Under the pieces are notes generated by a model. The model was not told the DNA's origin. It worked only from the letters and a program-made list of their open reading frames with translations, and did not search any database. This document shows positions 1-11,140 of a stretch of 64,000 nucleotides of DNA, one piece after another. Both the position numbers and the translations under genes were made by a program. How positions within the stretch are numbered: the stretch's first letter is position 1; each line of letters opens with the position of its first letter. Source of the DNA: Diabrotica undecimpunctata (taxonomy: Eukaryota > Arthropoda > Insecta > Coleoptera > Chrysomelidae); NCBI RefSeq assembly GCF_040954645.1, contig NC_092810.1, forward strand, positions 9,594,185-9,658,184, read 5' to 3'.

Positions 1-560
1 GATTGGAGCGTGTGATGCGTTAAATGAAAGGAGAGGGGATAACGATTATATTAAGATAAAAAAACAAACAAGGCAACTACTAAACTGGCACTACACAGCA
101 TCTTCGTTATTAATGAACGTATAGCAACCTACGATATATCATAGGGCAATATGGATAAAAATAGATTTATAATAAGACACATTTTGATTTACTAACTCAA
201 AGAAGGCTTCTGGCTAAGTACAAAATAAACAACTGATTGAATCCTAACATATGACATACCAAACGAAAGGGAAAGATATAACGAATATATTAAGACAAAA
301 AAAAACAAACAAGGCAACTACCAAAAGGACACTACACAGCATCTTCGATATTAATTAACGTATAGCGACATACGAAATACCATAGGGCACTATGGATTAA
401 AATAGATTTAAAATAAGACAAATTTTGATTCACTTAGTTAAACAAGGTCTCTGTCTGAGTGCAAAATAAATAACTGACCGAATCTTAACATGCGACATAG
501 CAAATGAAAGGAGAGGATATAACGAATATATTAAGATAGAAAAAATCAATCAGTTTTTAG
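1..560. repeat. tandem array of about 240-bp units
   Basis: A unit beginning near AAATGAAAGGAGAGG recurs at about 22, 261 and 502, giving a period of 239-240 bp. Two full copies and the start of a third are visible, and the copies share long stretches (for example the segment around ATATTAAGA and the one around GGCAACTAC) with scattered substitutions. No reading frame is evident. This looks like satellite or minisatellite-type DNA; the array may extend left of the window. Confidence 0.75.
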
Positions 561-799
561 TTGTTACCAACCGTGGAAAAACGATGACGCCTATTAGATC
601 GAAGTACTGTTTTGTGCGTCTTAAATCGTTTTATTTTGCATTTTTGCAAAAGTTTACATCTTTCAGCAAAAGCTTGCTATCTCTTTATTGAATTGAAAAG
701 CCAAATATTTGGTGTAGGAGCACAATTCATCAACCTCCTGACGTCATAACACTATTAATACTACACTACTGCTAAAAAAATGTAATCAAAATCGTCCAG

Positions 800-1140
800 G
801 AGGCTCTAAAAATGTTACAAGAAAAACTTGGTCCATAATAAACGATCTTCGAAATAAAACTGACACAGCTCAAACATTTTCTCTTTCAAACCCTGAAAAT
901 CTAAATGAACACTTCGTTAATACGAGTAAAAATATAACATTAACTATTTTGCCACAACAAGATCCTATTTACTATCTCCCCAATTAAAAAAAGGTCTCGA
1001 ATTCATTCTTTATAAGACCAGTCGATAAATCTGAACTGATCCAAACAATCAGTAGTATCAAAAGCAAATCTTCCTGTAGTACTGATGGACTATCCATAAA
1101 AATGGCTGATCATTTAAATGAATTTACATTCTTTTTGAAG
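800..1140 (+). pseudogene. LINE reverse transcriptase N-terminal fragment
   Basis: Reading the plus strand gives a degenerate protein typical of the region just before the RT domain of jockey-like non-LTR elements: a TWSIINDLR-like motif, then NLNEHFVN, then a block resembling the KSSCSTDGLSIKM start of the RT fingers. At least one in-frame stop separates the halves. The palm motifs are absent, so this is a dead fragment lying in the intron before the C2HC exon at 1333. Confidence 0.6.
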
Positions 1141-1332
1141 TCTGAAAGATATATTTTTTTGAATGTTCGGATTTAGACTAAAGAAGATCTTAACAAGACG
1201 ATAAAGATTATTTAATAACCCTAATTATCCTGTTTTAGTTCTGGCACAATTTTAGTCATCATATAATACTGTACATTAAATCAACAGTAAAAATTTTCAA
1301 ATAAGTGTGTTAATTAAATTATTTATTTTTAG

Positions 1333-1470
<138 letters not shown>

Positions 1471-1710
1471 TGATAAAAAAGTTAAAGATGGTAAAGGTAT
1501 TTCAAACATAAAGCTGAAACTATAACTGCCAAAGTAACTAGTGTTCGTCTTTCTTGGGAGTTAATTCATCCAATTTGTTTAAATTCTCTTCTGGCTACTC
1601 ACGGTGCTTAGGTTGTTAAAAAATATTTGGATATTAATTTTATTAAAACTTGCTCTTGAATGAAACGACTGTAACGACAGATCGCCAACTACAGATTATA
1701 TACCTATAGA

Positions 1711-4320
1711 CAGTGGCGGTTGGTATATAAGTGCTGCGGAGCTGCAGAACCACCAAAATAATCCAAACAAAATTACTTTGAAAATTAAATAAAAAATATC
1801 ACTACTTATAAAATTTAAATTCATTTAGATGGTTTTCGTGCATGGCCGCCTTTATTTTAATCTGTCGTCCGTCGCATCTCATGGCGACAGCAAGTCCCTC
1901 TTATTTGACCGGACCGGTGCTACTCCGAGCTGTAAACTGTTAAAGATATCCCCGATAACACCCGCTCAACCCCTCGCCTACACTTTTCAGGCGACGACTG
2001 AAAGCAATATTTGAGCTGCATTTGTCGCAGTTCGAACTAGTGTGTACAAACCTACGTTTATTGTAATTTTAAATAATCGGTGATCGCGACGCGACGACTG
2101 TTAAAATAAGTTGTCCTGCACGTAATTCGGTATTTATATTGAGTATATGAGAATAAAAGTGCTGTTCAGGATGGTTGTTATTTATAATTTGATTAATGTT
2201 AAGAGATTCTTTAAATATTCTTATGACGAAAAACTAGAATTAAAATGCAAAGGACGTCCTTTGCCGGATATTAAAATCGTAAAAGAATGATCAAGCCGAG
2301 GAAAAAATTACAAACGACAATTTAATTGCGATATTTATACGAGAAATAGTTGGATATGTGGCTGCAACAGAAAAAACGCTCTTTTCTGTTTTCCTTGTGT
2401 ACTCTTTGGAGGTGATAAGTCATGGACGCAAGTTGGTGTAACAGACTTAGTACATTTAAGTGATAAAATAAAAAAGCACGAAACTTCTAAGCATCATTTG
2501 CACAATCAAATGGAATATGCTTTATTAGGCTCCGTGAATATTAAAGAACAGTTAGATTCTTCATACTGGATAAATATTCAAAAATTCAATGAAGCTGTAA
2601 CAAAAAATAGGTATGTTCTCTCAAAAATTATAGACTGCATAAAATTTTGTAGTGTTTTCGAATTGGCGCTTCGGGGACACGACGAGACACAAACATCCGA
2701 CAATCCTGGAATTTTTCGCGGCCTCATAAATTTTACTGCTGAATTGGATAAAACTTTAGCACAACACTTGGAAGAATCGATGGTTTTTAAGGGCATTTCT
2801 AAAGAAATTCAAAATGATATTTTGGACTGCATGTTGGAATTATGCCAGGATAAAGTTTTGGAGGAAATTCGGGAATCTCCATATCTAGCCGACGAGACTA
2901 CAGACATTTCAGCAAAATCACAAATGGTTGTAGTATTTAGATATTGTCGAAATGGAGCACCGGTAGAACGATTTTGGACATATTTGGTACCTTCAAAATT
3001 AAATGCAGATACTTTAAGCAAAAACATTTTCAGTGTTTTGGATCCTATCCTGGAAAACTCAAATAATAAACTAATTGCTCAGAGTTATGATGGGGCAGCG
3101 GTCATGTGTGGACAGCACGCAGGAGTTCAAGCCAGAATCAAAGAAAAATATCCATTTGCTCATTTGGTACACTGTTACGCGCATCAATAAAATTTAATAA
3201 TGTCTAAGGCTTGTTCCGAAAACTCTCAAGTTAGACTTTTTTTTGGAAATTTAAATGAAATCCCTACCTTTTTTAAAAATTCGCCACAACGAGTGGCAGT
3301 TTTAGATAAAATCGTCCAAAAGAAAATTCCTCATGGCGCTCCAACTCGCTGGAACTTCAATATTCGAACTGTTAATGTTGTGTTTGAACATCGATCTTCT
3401 TTTATCGAATGTATGGAAGAAATAGAAGAATCGTTTGATAAGGCAGCTGTCTGTAGTTCAGCGTCTTCCATTCGAAGAATACTAGTGGATCAAAATTTTG
3501 CTTTTTGGTTAACATTTTTCCATCGCATAATGCTACAAGTAGACGTTTTGTATAATGCCCTTCAAAAGACTAAAACGGATCCTTTGGAAATCAATTAAAA
3601 GGTGACAGATTTCGAAAGATACATGAATTCAGTTAGAAATTCAATAGATGATACCATTGACCAAGGTTCTAGTTTATGCGTTGAACCATTACCAACTAAA
3701 AGGTTATGAAAGGATAACAGTCCAGTAGGTCATCGGAGAGCATCTATCGAAGTTTGTGATATAATCATAAATTGTGCAAATGATAGATTTGCTTTTAAAA
3801 ATCACCTACTTGCAACTTCATTGCTTTATCCTGAGCAATTTGATAATTATTGTGATAATTTCCCAGATGATAATTTAAGCCTGACTTGCGCGTCATATCC
3901 AAATTTAGATAGGGAGCGCTTGAAGACTGAATTATCTGTTATTTATTTTAGAAGAGACTGTAGAGACATTAATGGGGCAATACCTTTTTTAAAATTTTTA
4001 ATTGAAAATAATTTAACAGAGCCTTTTCAAGAAACTGTAAAACTGCTTCAAATTCTAATTACAGTGCCCATGAGTACGGCAGAAGCTGAAAGGTGCTTTT
4101 CGAGTTTAAAACGGATTAAAACATTCTTGAGAAATTCCATGACTGAAGACCGACTTGTAGCATTAACCATGTTGTCAGTAGAAAAAACACTTATAAAAGA
4201 AATACCAAACTTTAATGAAAAAGTTATAGACAAGTTTGCTTTAAAAAAAAATCGACGAATCGAGCTTATTTATAAAAAAAAAATAATATATTTGGCTCTG
4301 TGTGTAGTTAGTTCGTAAGA
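1711..4320 (+). mobile_element. ZMYM-type hAT transposon, 3' end unclear
   Basis: CAGTGGCGGTTGG at 1711 matches the hAT-type terminus CAGTGGCGGCTGG that is confirmed by target duplications at 24111 in this same window. A hAT transposase frame follows (2171-4318). No matching CCGCCACTG terminus was found after the transposase, so the right end is diverged or truncated and the end coordinate is only the end of the coding region. The element sits in the intron between C2HC exons 1333-1428 and 4385-4634. Confidence 0.6.
2171..4318 (+). pseudogene. hAT transposase, ZMYM1/TTF-finger type, four in-frame stops
   Basis: From the ATG at 2171 to the TAA at 4316-4318 a single reading frame (716 codons) encodes the whole layout of a TTF-type zinc-finger hAT transposase. 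It has an N-terminal finger (WICGC then FCFPCVLFGG), a DUF4371-like middle (YLADETTDIS, the D of the catalytic core; QSYDGAAVM; LVHCYAHQ) and a C-terminal hAT dimerisation block (PMSTAEAERCFSSLKRIKT). Stops interrupt it at 2288, 3188, 3596 and 3707, but I see no frameshift. It is therefore inactive as written unless read through, and has decayed only by point changes. Confidence 0.85.
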
Positions 4321-4384
4321 CCCTATAATGCAATTATTTTTGTGGCGATTTTGTTTGTAGTGTTTTTTCGTTTTCTTCTTATAG

Positions 4385-4634
4385 TTTAGAAATTCCAACC
4401 AATCCCTCACGAATGTCGTATTACCACCAAACACAGTCATGCCTCCTAACCGACCATCTAGTGGTTTACAAGGTCCACCTACTGGTGAATGTTCGATATG
4501 CGGAAAGAAGTTCGGAATTCACTCTTTAAAAGTCCACGAAAAGAAATGCTACAAACAATGGGCAGAAGGAAACCATTCGTCAGAAAAAACTCCACCTCCG
4601 GCAAAAATTAAGACTTCTCCAGGGAAAAGAATAG
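4385..4634 (+). CDS. C2HC zinc-finger gene, internal exon (finger 2)
   Basis: 250-nt exon entered in phase 0 (AG at 4383-4384) and left in phase 1 at a GTAAGT donor (4635). The acceptor at 4384 was preferred over the AG at 4388-4389 because only the former keeps the frame with the exon ending at 1428. It encodes a Pro/Ser-rich linker and one finger, CSICGKKFG...H...C (C-x2-C-x11-H-x3-C), followed by a basic/proline tail. The acceptor lies only 66 bp after the stop codon of the hAT transposase. Confidence 0.85.
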
Positions 4635-4796
4635 GTAAGTCAGTATTTTTTTAAACAATTATTAATCAATATGTATATAAGTAATTACAAAATGATATAT
4701 TAAATCATAACTTTTATAGGTAGGTATGTAAATAACAACATTTTAATTACAACAGCATAGTTCAATAATCTAAATTTAACTTAGATAAATGTTCAT

Positions 4797-6195
4797 CATC
4801 ATCATTATCTTTGGCTCGACAGTCATTTGTGGATCCTGGTAGGCTCTAAGATTAGATGCCATTCTCTTCGGTTTCTGGCGACCTGTTGCAATTTCCATTG
4901 CTCTCTGTCTTCCCACAAGTTGACGTCTAATTCTCGTTCTATGATCTCTCTGTCAATGCCTTCTCTAAAACTTAGTCTAGGTTTTCCTCTCTATTTTTTA
5001 CCTTGTGGTGTCCAATATTGTATCTGTTTAGGAAACGATTCTCTCATTCTTTGCACGCAATCATACCATCTTAGTTGGTTTGTTCTAATGTATTCGCTTA
5101 TTGTACGCCTGACATTCATAATTTCTCGAATTCTATGATTTCTAACATTATGTTACCTTGATTTACCAGTATCGTGTCTACACAAATCAATTTCGGCTGC
5201 TTCTAAGATTTTAAGAGTTCTTTCTGTTAGCGGACACACTTCACTGTTATAAGTTGTCATACTTTTTACGGGAGTGTTATATTTTGTGTTTATTTTCTTT
5301 TATTATATTTCTATCCCACAATGTATGATTCAGCTGGCTTATTGCTGTTTTTCTTTTTTTTGCGGTTAATAGCTTCCTCCATTAGTCCATCCACTCGTAA
5401 TATACATGCTCACATATTTATATTTCGTACATTGTTTTATTTATTGTTGATATTCCTCAAGTGCCATGATTTGTTATTCTCCGCCGATATACATGTGTTC
5501 CGTGTGGCCGATATTTACCTCTGAGCCCCACTTTTTGGTATTTTTTTATTAATTTTGGCATCATATATTCAGCATTCTTATAATCCTGTGCAATTACTAA
5601 CTGATTTGCTGCAAAGCATAATATGTACACCTGTATTATTGAGAGTTTCCAAATTCCTAAAGCTTTTTCTGGATAGATTTCTTAGACTCTTTTAATTTTA
5701 ATCTGGCGTTGTTGTTTTGTACAGATTCTAGACAGGTATTTATAATATTCGCTTCGCGGAGTGATTCCCAAGGTTTTTGTTGGGGAATGCTGTCATAAGC
5801 TGTTCTGAGATTCACATATACAAGGTGAGTTTCCTGGCTCCTTCCCACCCTTTTATCTATTTTTGTTTGAGAGACGTAGAATAAATGATCTATTGTGAAT
5901 CGCCTTGCTGTAAATCCTGCTTGTTGCTTTGTTTCCTTTTCAAGAAATTCACATTTTTTTGAAAACTTTCCATATCCTCTTGAAATTGTACTGAGGACTG
6001 AAATGCTTCTATAATTATCACAGTTTTTTTTTACTTCCGTTCTTATGAATTGTACTTATATAGAAAGTCTGCCATTCGACGAAAATTATCATATTATTTA
6101 TTCATTTCTGAAAAATATTCGCTAAATTTTTAAACAGCTTGTCTGTCTCATATGTTAAAAGTTTCGAGGGGACACTGCCTGGATCTGGAGACTTT
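4797..6195 (-). pseudogene. LINE (EN-RT type) reverse transcriptase, 3' half, degenerate
   Basis: Read on the minus strand, from 6195 down, the translation shows RT landmarks in order: SPDPGSVPSKLL (fingers), EEWQT..ISTIH, VYVNLRTAYDSIP (palm A, Asp replaced by Asn/Arg context), then a FADD-region remnant LVIAQDYKNAEYM near 5550-5620, and a tail with RTNQLRWYDCVQRM near 5060. Several frameshifts and stops occur. The plus-strand left end at 4797 begins with CATCATCATCAT, the simple-repeat 3' tail also seen at 12596. This is a dead copy in the intron before exon 8048-8269. Confidence 0.75.
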
Positions 6196-6199
6196 TGGG

Positions 6200-6600
6200 T
6201 TCTCCTCCTCATCAGTCCTGATCCCTTTTGGGATGTGGTGACACCATCAGGCCTTTACAGTTTTTTCACGATTTCCCTCCATCCGTTCCTGTCCTGGGCT
6301 AGTTGTTCGGCTTTATATAACCCTTGGTTAATCAATATTTTTGTTTGATCTACGCAACGGCTTGAAGATCTTCCCCTAGGTCTCTTTCCTTCAACTCTAC
6401 CCTCGACTATCAGTTTTTCCATCGTACCTGTTCTAGCAATGTGTCCAAAATACTGCAAATATCTCTGTTGTATTTGTTTAAGCAATCTATCATTTAGTTT
6501 AAGTTGTGCTAATATCGATACGTTAGTGGGATGATCAATCCAGGATATTCTTAACATGCGGCGGTATACCCACATTTTAAAGGCGTCTAGTTTATTTTAT
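6200..6600 (-). pseudogene. second LINE, 3' terminal fragment
   Basis: The minus frame at 6255-6575 encodes MWVYRRMLRISWIDH, then a block ending GRVEGKRPRGRSSSR and a DRNGWREIV tail. This is the C-terminal region that follows the RT domain in EN-RT LINEs. It lies between the endonuclease/linker part (6670-7545) and the RT part (4797-6195) of another LINE, so it looks like a 5'-truncated copy inserted into an older element. Confidence 0.65.
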
Positions 6601-6669
6601 CCGCATATTTTCTCCATACCTCCGCTTTATCCCTTTCTCGTCATTTATAATATGTTGGTTTTGATCCAA

Positions 6670-7545
6670 TATTATTTATTTGATTGGTTTAAATTCCCTG
6701 GATAGATATCGAACTTTGTTATATAACTCATGGGATTCATACCTAGTTCTTCGCATTCTTCATTGATATGTTTATTTTTATCATCCCTACATGCTCTTTT
6801 AATTTCTCTATTTAAACTTGCTAATTCGTTTTTGTTGCTATCGTTTTGATATATGAGAGATTTGATTCTTCTTCGCTCTTCGAGAAGTTGCAGTGTTTTG
6901 TCTGTCATCCAGTGTTTTCTCTTGATGATATTTATTTTGGTTCTGGTTCTTTCTACAAGGGTTTTTATGGCATTTCTGAAATCTTTCCACATTTTTTCTG
7001 GGTTGTCTTGTGTGTTTAACACACTAGTTTCCTTTAATGCATCTTTAAATGTTTTCGGCTTTGAAATCTTCAGCCTGTTTTAATTTTGGTGCGGCATTGT
7101 TCTTTTTAGCTTCATCTTGCAGCAAGCCCATAACAATTTATGATCGGATCCACATTCAGCTCTTGGTCTAGTTTTTTCGCGTGTAAAACATGTCTTCCAT
7201 CTGTTTCTAATCAATATGTAGTCGATTTGTATTCTCCATTTGGGCTGGTCCATGTCGATAAACAACGGGCATGATATTTGAACATTATGTTTACAATGGC
7301 CAAACTATTTTTGGTTGCAAAATCTATTAAACGTTCGCCTCGGCTGTTTCTAATACCTAACCCATCGTTTTCTACATTTTGGATGTTATCATTTCTTGTT
7401 TCTCCTCGCCCATGATTATGAGTGGTTCTTTAGATGAAATATTTCTTATTGTGTCTTCAATAACGGAGTATACGTCTTCCACTTCTTTGTCTAATGCGTC
7501 TGAGGTTGGCATATAGACCTGAAGAATGTGCATTTTGTTTGGTGA
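6670..7545 (-). pseudogene. LINE endonuclease C-terminus and linker
   Basis: The minus frame 7080-7265 holds the end of an apurinic-type endonuclease: QIDYILIRNRW followed by the GSDHKLL catalytic Asp-His motif. The next frame (6672-7022) is the helical linker between endonuclease and RT (TINI..HWMTDKTLQLLEERRRIK). Degenerate endonuclease sequence continues to about 7545. It is probably the 5' portion of the LINE whose RT is at 4797-6195, split by the fragment at 6200-6600. Confidence 0.7.
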
Positions 7546-7801
7546 TGCTAGTAGTAGTAGTTTGGTGATTTGGGTTCTCAGAGATATACAAATCTCTTAC
7601 GAAACTCTTTATTACTCTTTAATTTTTCCTTTGGAAACTCTTATAGGTGATGCTGAACTGAATATTTGTAGTACTTTTTTCAAAGGTTGATAAGTTTATA
7701 ATCTGACGCTAATAGCTGTGATGATAACCAACCTCCGATAGGGAAACCCATCACAATAAGAAGATCCTTCTATATCGTTAACAAATAAACAAACTAACGA
7801 T

Positions 7802-7803
<2 letters not shown>

Positions 7804-7866
<63 letters not shown>
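7804..7866. repeat. (TA)n microsatellite
   Basis: About 60 bp of uninterrupted alternating TA in the intron before C2HC exon 8048-8269. Confidence 0.95.
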
Positions 7867-7868
<2 letters not shown>

Positions 7869-8047
7869 TATTTCAGTTAGTAACCTAACCTAGGTACATA
7901 GTGGTTGAAGATATCCTTATTAAAATACGATTCAATCAGTTTCTGCAATAATTAAAATTATTTCATACATTGTCTTTACTCCGTATTTCCAAACTTCTAT
8001 AATTAGACACATACTTTTAGCAAACACTAAATTCCAAACCTTTGCAG

Positions 8048-8269
8048 AACACACTACCAATAGCACTATTTCAACAACCGCACATGACAGTCCTGTTTCA
8101 TCCAGAACATCACCATTATTTCCCTGCTACATTTGTAATGAACTGTTTGATGTGAACTCGATTTATAAACACGAACCCCAATGTTTAAAAAAGTGGAAAG
8201 CAGAAAACGATAAACTGCCTAAGCACAAAAGAAAGCAACAGCCTCTTCAACCCGATATCAAGTTTACAC
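8048..8269 (+). CDS. C2HC zinc-finger gene, internal exon (finger 3)
   Basis: 222-nt exon entered in phase 1 (TTTGCAG acceptor ending 8047) and left in phase 1 at GTGAGT (8270). It encodes a Ser/Thr/Pro-rich stretch, then CYICNELFD...H...C with the same C-x2-C-x11-H-x3-C spacing as the other fingers, then a Lys-rich linker (WKAENDKLPKHKRKQQ). The phase-1 donor is compatible with both later candidate terminal exons (16966 and 59887). Confidence 0.88.
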
Positions 8270-8410
8270 GTGAGTAGACAGCAACCAACATTAATAATAT
8301 ATAAGAAGAAAAGTTCGTATAGGTCAGAAATTTTGTTGTATTAATTTATAAAAATTATTAACTATATTTAATAATGCTTATTTCTATTATATAAAAAATT
8401 CCAATGAAGT

Positions 8411-8413
<3 letters not shown>

Positions 8414-8473
<60 letters not shown>
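8414..8473. repeat. (TA)n microsatellite
   Basis: About 60 bp of pure alternating TA, about 145 bp after the finger-3 exon. It is a second TA tract flanking the same exon. Confidence 0.95.
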
Positions 8474-8475
<2 letters not shown>

Positions 8476-9530
8476 GAACCATAAATTGAAACTATTTGAA
8501 CATTGTATCGTTTCCTGATATATAGTAAAGAATATATTAATTTATATTTTATGTTTAAATTAACGGCCTGATTCTATCCTATCAAGTGGTCCTGACTTTA
8601 ATATACCTAGAAATTTGGACATTATGTTTGTTAAATATTTAATTTCACAGTTTCAGTTACCGATGGAAAACAAAAACCAGTAAGCGGCAGGTGGTTAGTA
8701 CGTCTGCAGCCACTTCGTCTTTGATGTCTGTCTCAGTTGCAAACGTTACATCATGATCAAACAATTTCCCTCCTTCAAAATGTCGCAGGAGATTTCCAAT
8801 TCATTGCCTAGTAATATCAAAGGCATTATCCAGAAGAAACACACTACAGGGTATACTGTACTCGAGTAATAAACAATGACATCTGTGTACACCTGTTTTA
8901 GCGCCCGTGGACTAAAAATATGCTTAGAAAAAGCCAATTCTACAGCGAAAGTATTATTTACTTTATCTCTAGGTCTATTTACTCAACTCCTGCTTTTACT
9001 CAATTCCTCCAAGTTCTACTAAAATAAATATCTTTTATAATGAAATAAAAGTTCTAGTGTAATTGGTATATTGTTGAAATTATTAACGCACCGCTTTGGG
9101 GTACGAATTTTTCCAGTACTGGCATCAAAAACAAGTAGATCCACCTATGATCCAGATGCACTAAAAAGATGCCCACTTCAGGGGCCGTAACAACTACCGG
9201 TCGTGGCTTATTTTCCATACAAACCAAGACAGAACTCAACTGAGTACTATCTTTATTTTTTTTTCTTTGAAAATATATATTTTAATGGCAATATATTTAA
9301 TAAACATGGTAAGACTTTATATATTTTTATTTCCTGTACCTTTCTGCGATGGGCATGGGAGGAAAATATTCAAGGAACGTACCGAGAGCTCAAACTGATC
9401 GGGCTGTCGGGCAGAACAGAATCCTGATGGGCAGAACAATGGGCGTTTCTTTTGTATATCCTTAAAAATATTCAAAGGATTTCTCGCTTCGTTTCCCCCA
9501 AACAGAATAAATTATTGGCTATTAACATTT
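8474..9530. other. intron sequence, nothing recognised
   Basis: AT-rich DNA with short frames on both strands (for example 9203-9427) and no recognisable domain. It precedes a piggyBac tail, so part of it may be the decayed upstream portion of that element, but I could not align any motif. Confidence 0.4.
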
Positions 9531-9539
9531 TTTTACAAC

Positions 9540-9899
9540 ATGGTGGATGTTGCTGCTTTATGCGCATCTATAATATATATGGAGCACAACCAATATGCGA
9601 CGGAAATTCCTTAAAGATCTTGCAAAGCAGTTATGTATTTCTGCCATAAAAAGTCGTAGTAACATTTCAAAAGTAGTGGCAAAACCTTTTATACGCAATT
9701 TCATAGAAAAAATTCTTGATCGGCACCTATCAACCAGTCGACAGGGACGAACCATCTCGTGATGATTCTTGGTTGGTAGTTGCACTGCCTGACAATTGAA
9801 TGAAAGACAGGTAACACAAAGAAAATATGTCACATATGAAGAAAACTGGTCTGTAATGAAGACTCTGTAAGAAAAGAAATATGTGAAACCTGAACCCAA
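9540..9899 (+). pseudogene. piggyBac-like transposase C-terminal fragment
   Basis: Two offset plus frames read as the end of a PGBD4-type protein. First comes MVDVAALCASIIYMEH (about 9540-9590), then RRKFLKDLAKQLC from 9598, continuing to IEKILDRHLSTSRQ and a stop at 9760. A decayed Cys-poor tail runs to about 9899. The family normally ends with a RRxFLxxLAxxL helix and a Cys-rich finger; here the finger is corrupted and the catalytic core is missing. Confidence 0.65.
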
Positions 9900-10004
9900 T
9901 AGGACGGTTAGGTACTTAGATTCGATTTACATTGTATGTATCGTATATACTTTTTTAGGTTTCATTTACATTCCGGGTGCCTACAGCATTATTAGAAGCT
10001 GTAA

Positions 10005-11137
10005 GAGGGTTTTCAGACGAGGATACTGTATGCGAGATACTGTATGCGAGATACAGAATTTTCGATGGCTGCTGTACCGGATTCACGGGCATGCTCGTCA
10101 GTATGAAAATAGTAGCAGTGCAGTGCGGTTATTTTTTTGGATTATGGATGTAGAAGAGTGTGTTATGCTGTGGTACATATTAAATAAAAAGAAAAAGAAA
10201 CTGAAAAGACGACGTAATTTGTGGTTTCATCCTATTGTAGAATTAAGAGAAACCAAGGGAACGTATAGTTTGCTGTATCAAGATTTATTGCAAGATCCAT
10301 CGAAGTTTTTTAACTATTTTCGAATGTCTGTGAAGTCGTTTAAAGAACTTCATAAAATGTTGGAAATTCAATTGCGTAAAAAAGACACAACTATGCGTAG
10401 AAGTATTTCATCAAAAGAACGGCTTTCCATGACTTTAAGTTAAAGTTAAAGTCTATGACTTAAATTTAAAATAAATCTGTGTACTTATCTCCAATTTGTA
10501 AATTGTTTACCTCGCCCTAAATAAAAAATGACCGTATTCCTTTCACAATAATGTAGTTTGATATTCGTTAAATAATCAAAATTCCAATTAGCAAACTTTT
10601 AAAACTAAACTGTATACGTATGAAACAAAATACCTATATATTTATAATAAAAACATGTTTATTTCTTACCATATTCATTTTGCTGTACTGCAGTCATGGC
10701 CTCAAAATTTTCGCTTAGAATTTTCGACCCAGTACTGCTGCTTTTTATTTCTATTGATCCCATAGACAGGGATTTGATTGTACCAAACAAATAAATTTGT
10801 CATTACCAAATACAGCACGCCCCATTATTTAACTATATTCAGAAAACACCTTCTTTCTTTCGTTGCTCATTCACAATTATTCGACAGAAAATCGCGCGTC
10901 TATGGAATGTGGTGCAAAAGTATTCGTGTCTGAAAGCGTCCATTTAACGTAATGGTTCTTCTGTATCTGGCATACGCATTCAGTCGTCGGCGACAGGAAG
11001 GTTCGAGATACTGAATTCGGTATCTCGCATACTGTATCCCTCGCGCGTCTCGTGTGAAAAGCTCCATTTGAGTCTATGTAATATCTGCGTCTCGGATACG
11101 CGTATCTCGGATACAGTATTATCGTCTGAAAGGGGGC
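10005..11137 (+). mobile_element. PIF/Harbinger-derived element with TAA target duplication
   Basis: The ends are inverted repeats: TTTCAGACGAGGATACTGTA near 10013 mirrors the complement of the 3' end (TTTCAGACGATAATACTGTA). GAGATAC-type subterminal repeats are present at both ends. TAA at 10002-10004 and 11138-11140 form the 3-bp duplication expected for PIF/Harbinger. It carries only the N-terminal part of a HARBI1-type transposase, so it is non-autonomous. It lies between C2HC exons 8048 and 16966. Confidence 0.85.
10145..10443 (+). pseudogene. HARBI1-like transposase, N-terminal remnant
   Basis: From the ATG at 10145 the frame reads as the N-terminus of Harbinger nucleases. An Arg/Lys-rich run (KKKKLKRRRNLWFHPI) is followed by a DPSKFFNYFRMSVKSFKEL block and SISSKERLSMTL, then a stop at 10441-10443. 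Family members continue with the DDE nuclease, which is absent here. About 98 codons survive of the roughly 350-400 expected. Confidence 0.8.
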
Positions 11138-11140
11138 TAA

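Noticed and set aside
4388..4390. Alternative acceptor for the finger-2 exon at 4388-4389
   Set aside because: It would break the frame with the upstream exon; the AG at 4383-4384 keeps it.
9203..9427. Plus-strand frame of 74 codons as a gene
   Set aside because: No motif, biased composition and no splice or start context; chance frame beside a piggyBac relic.
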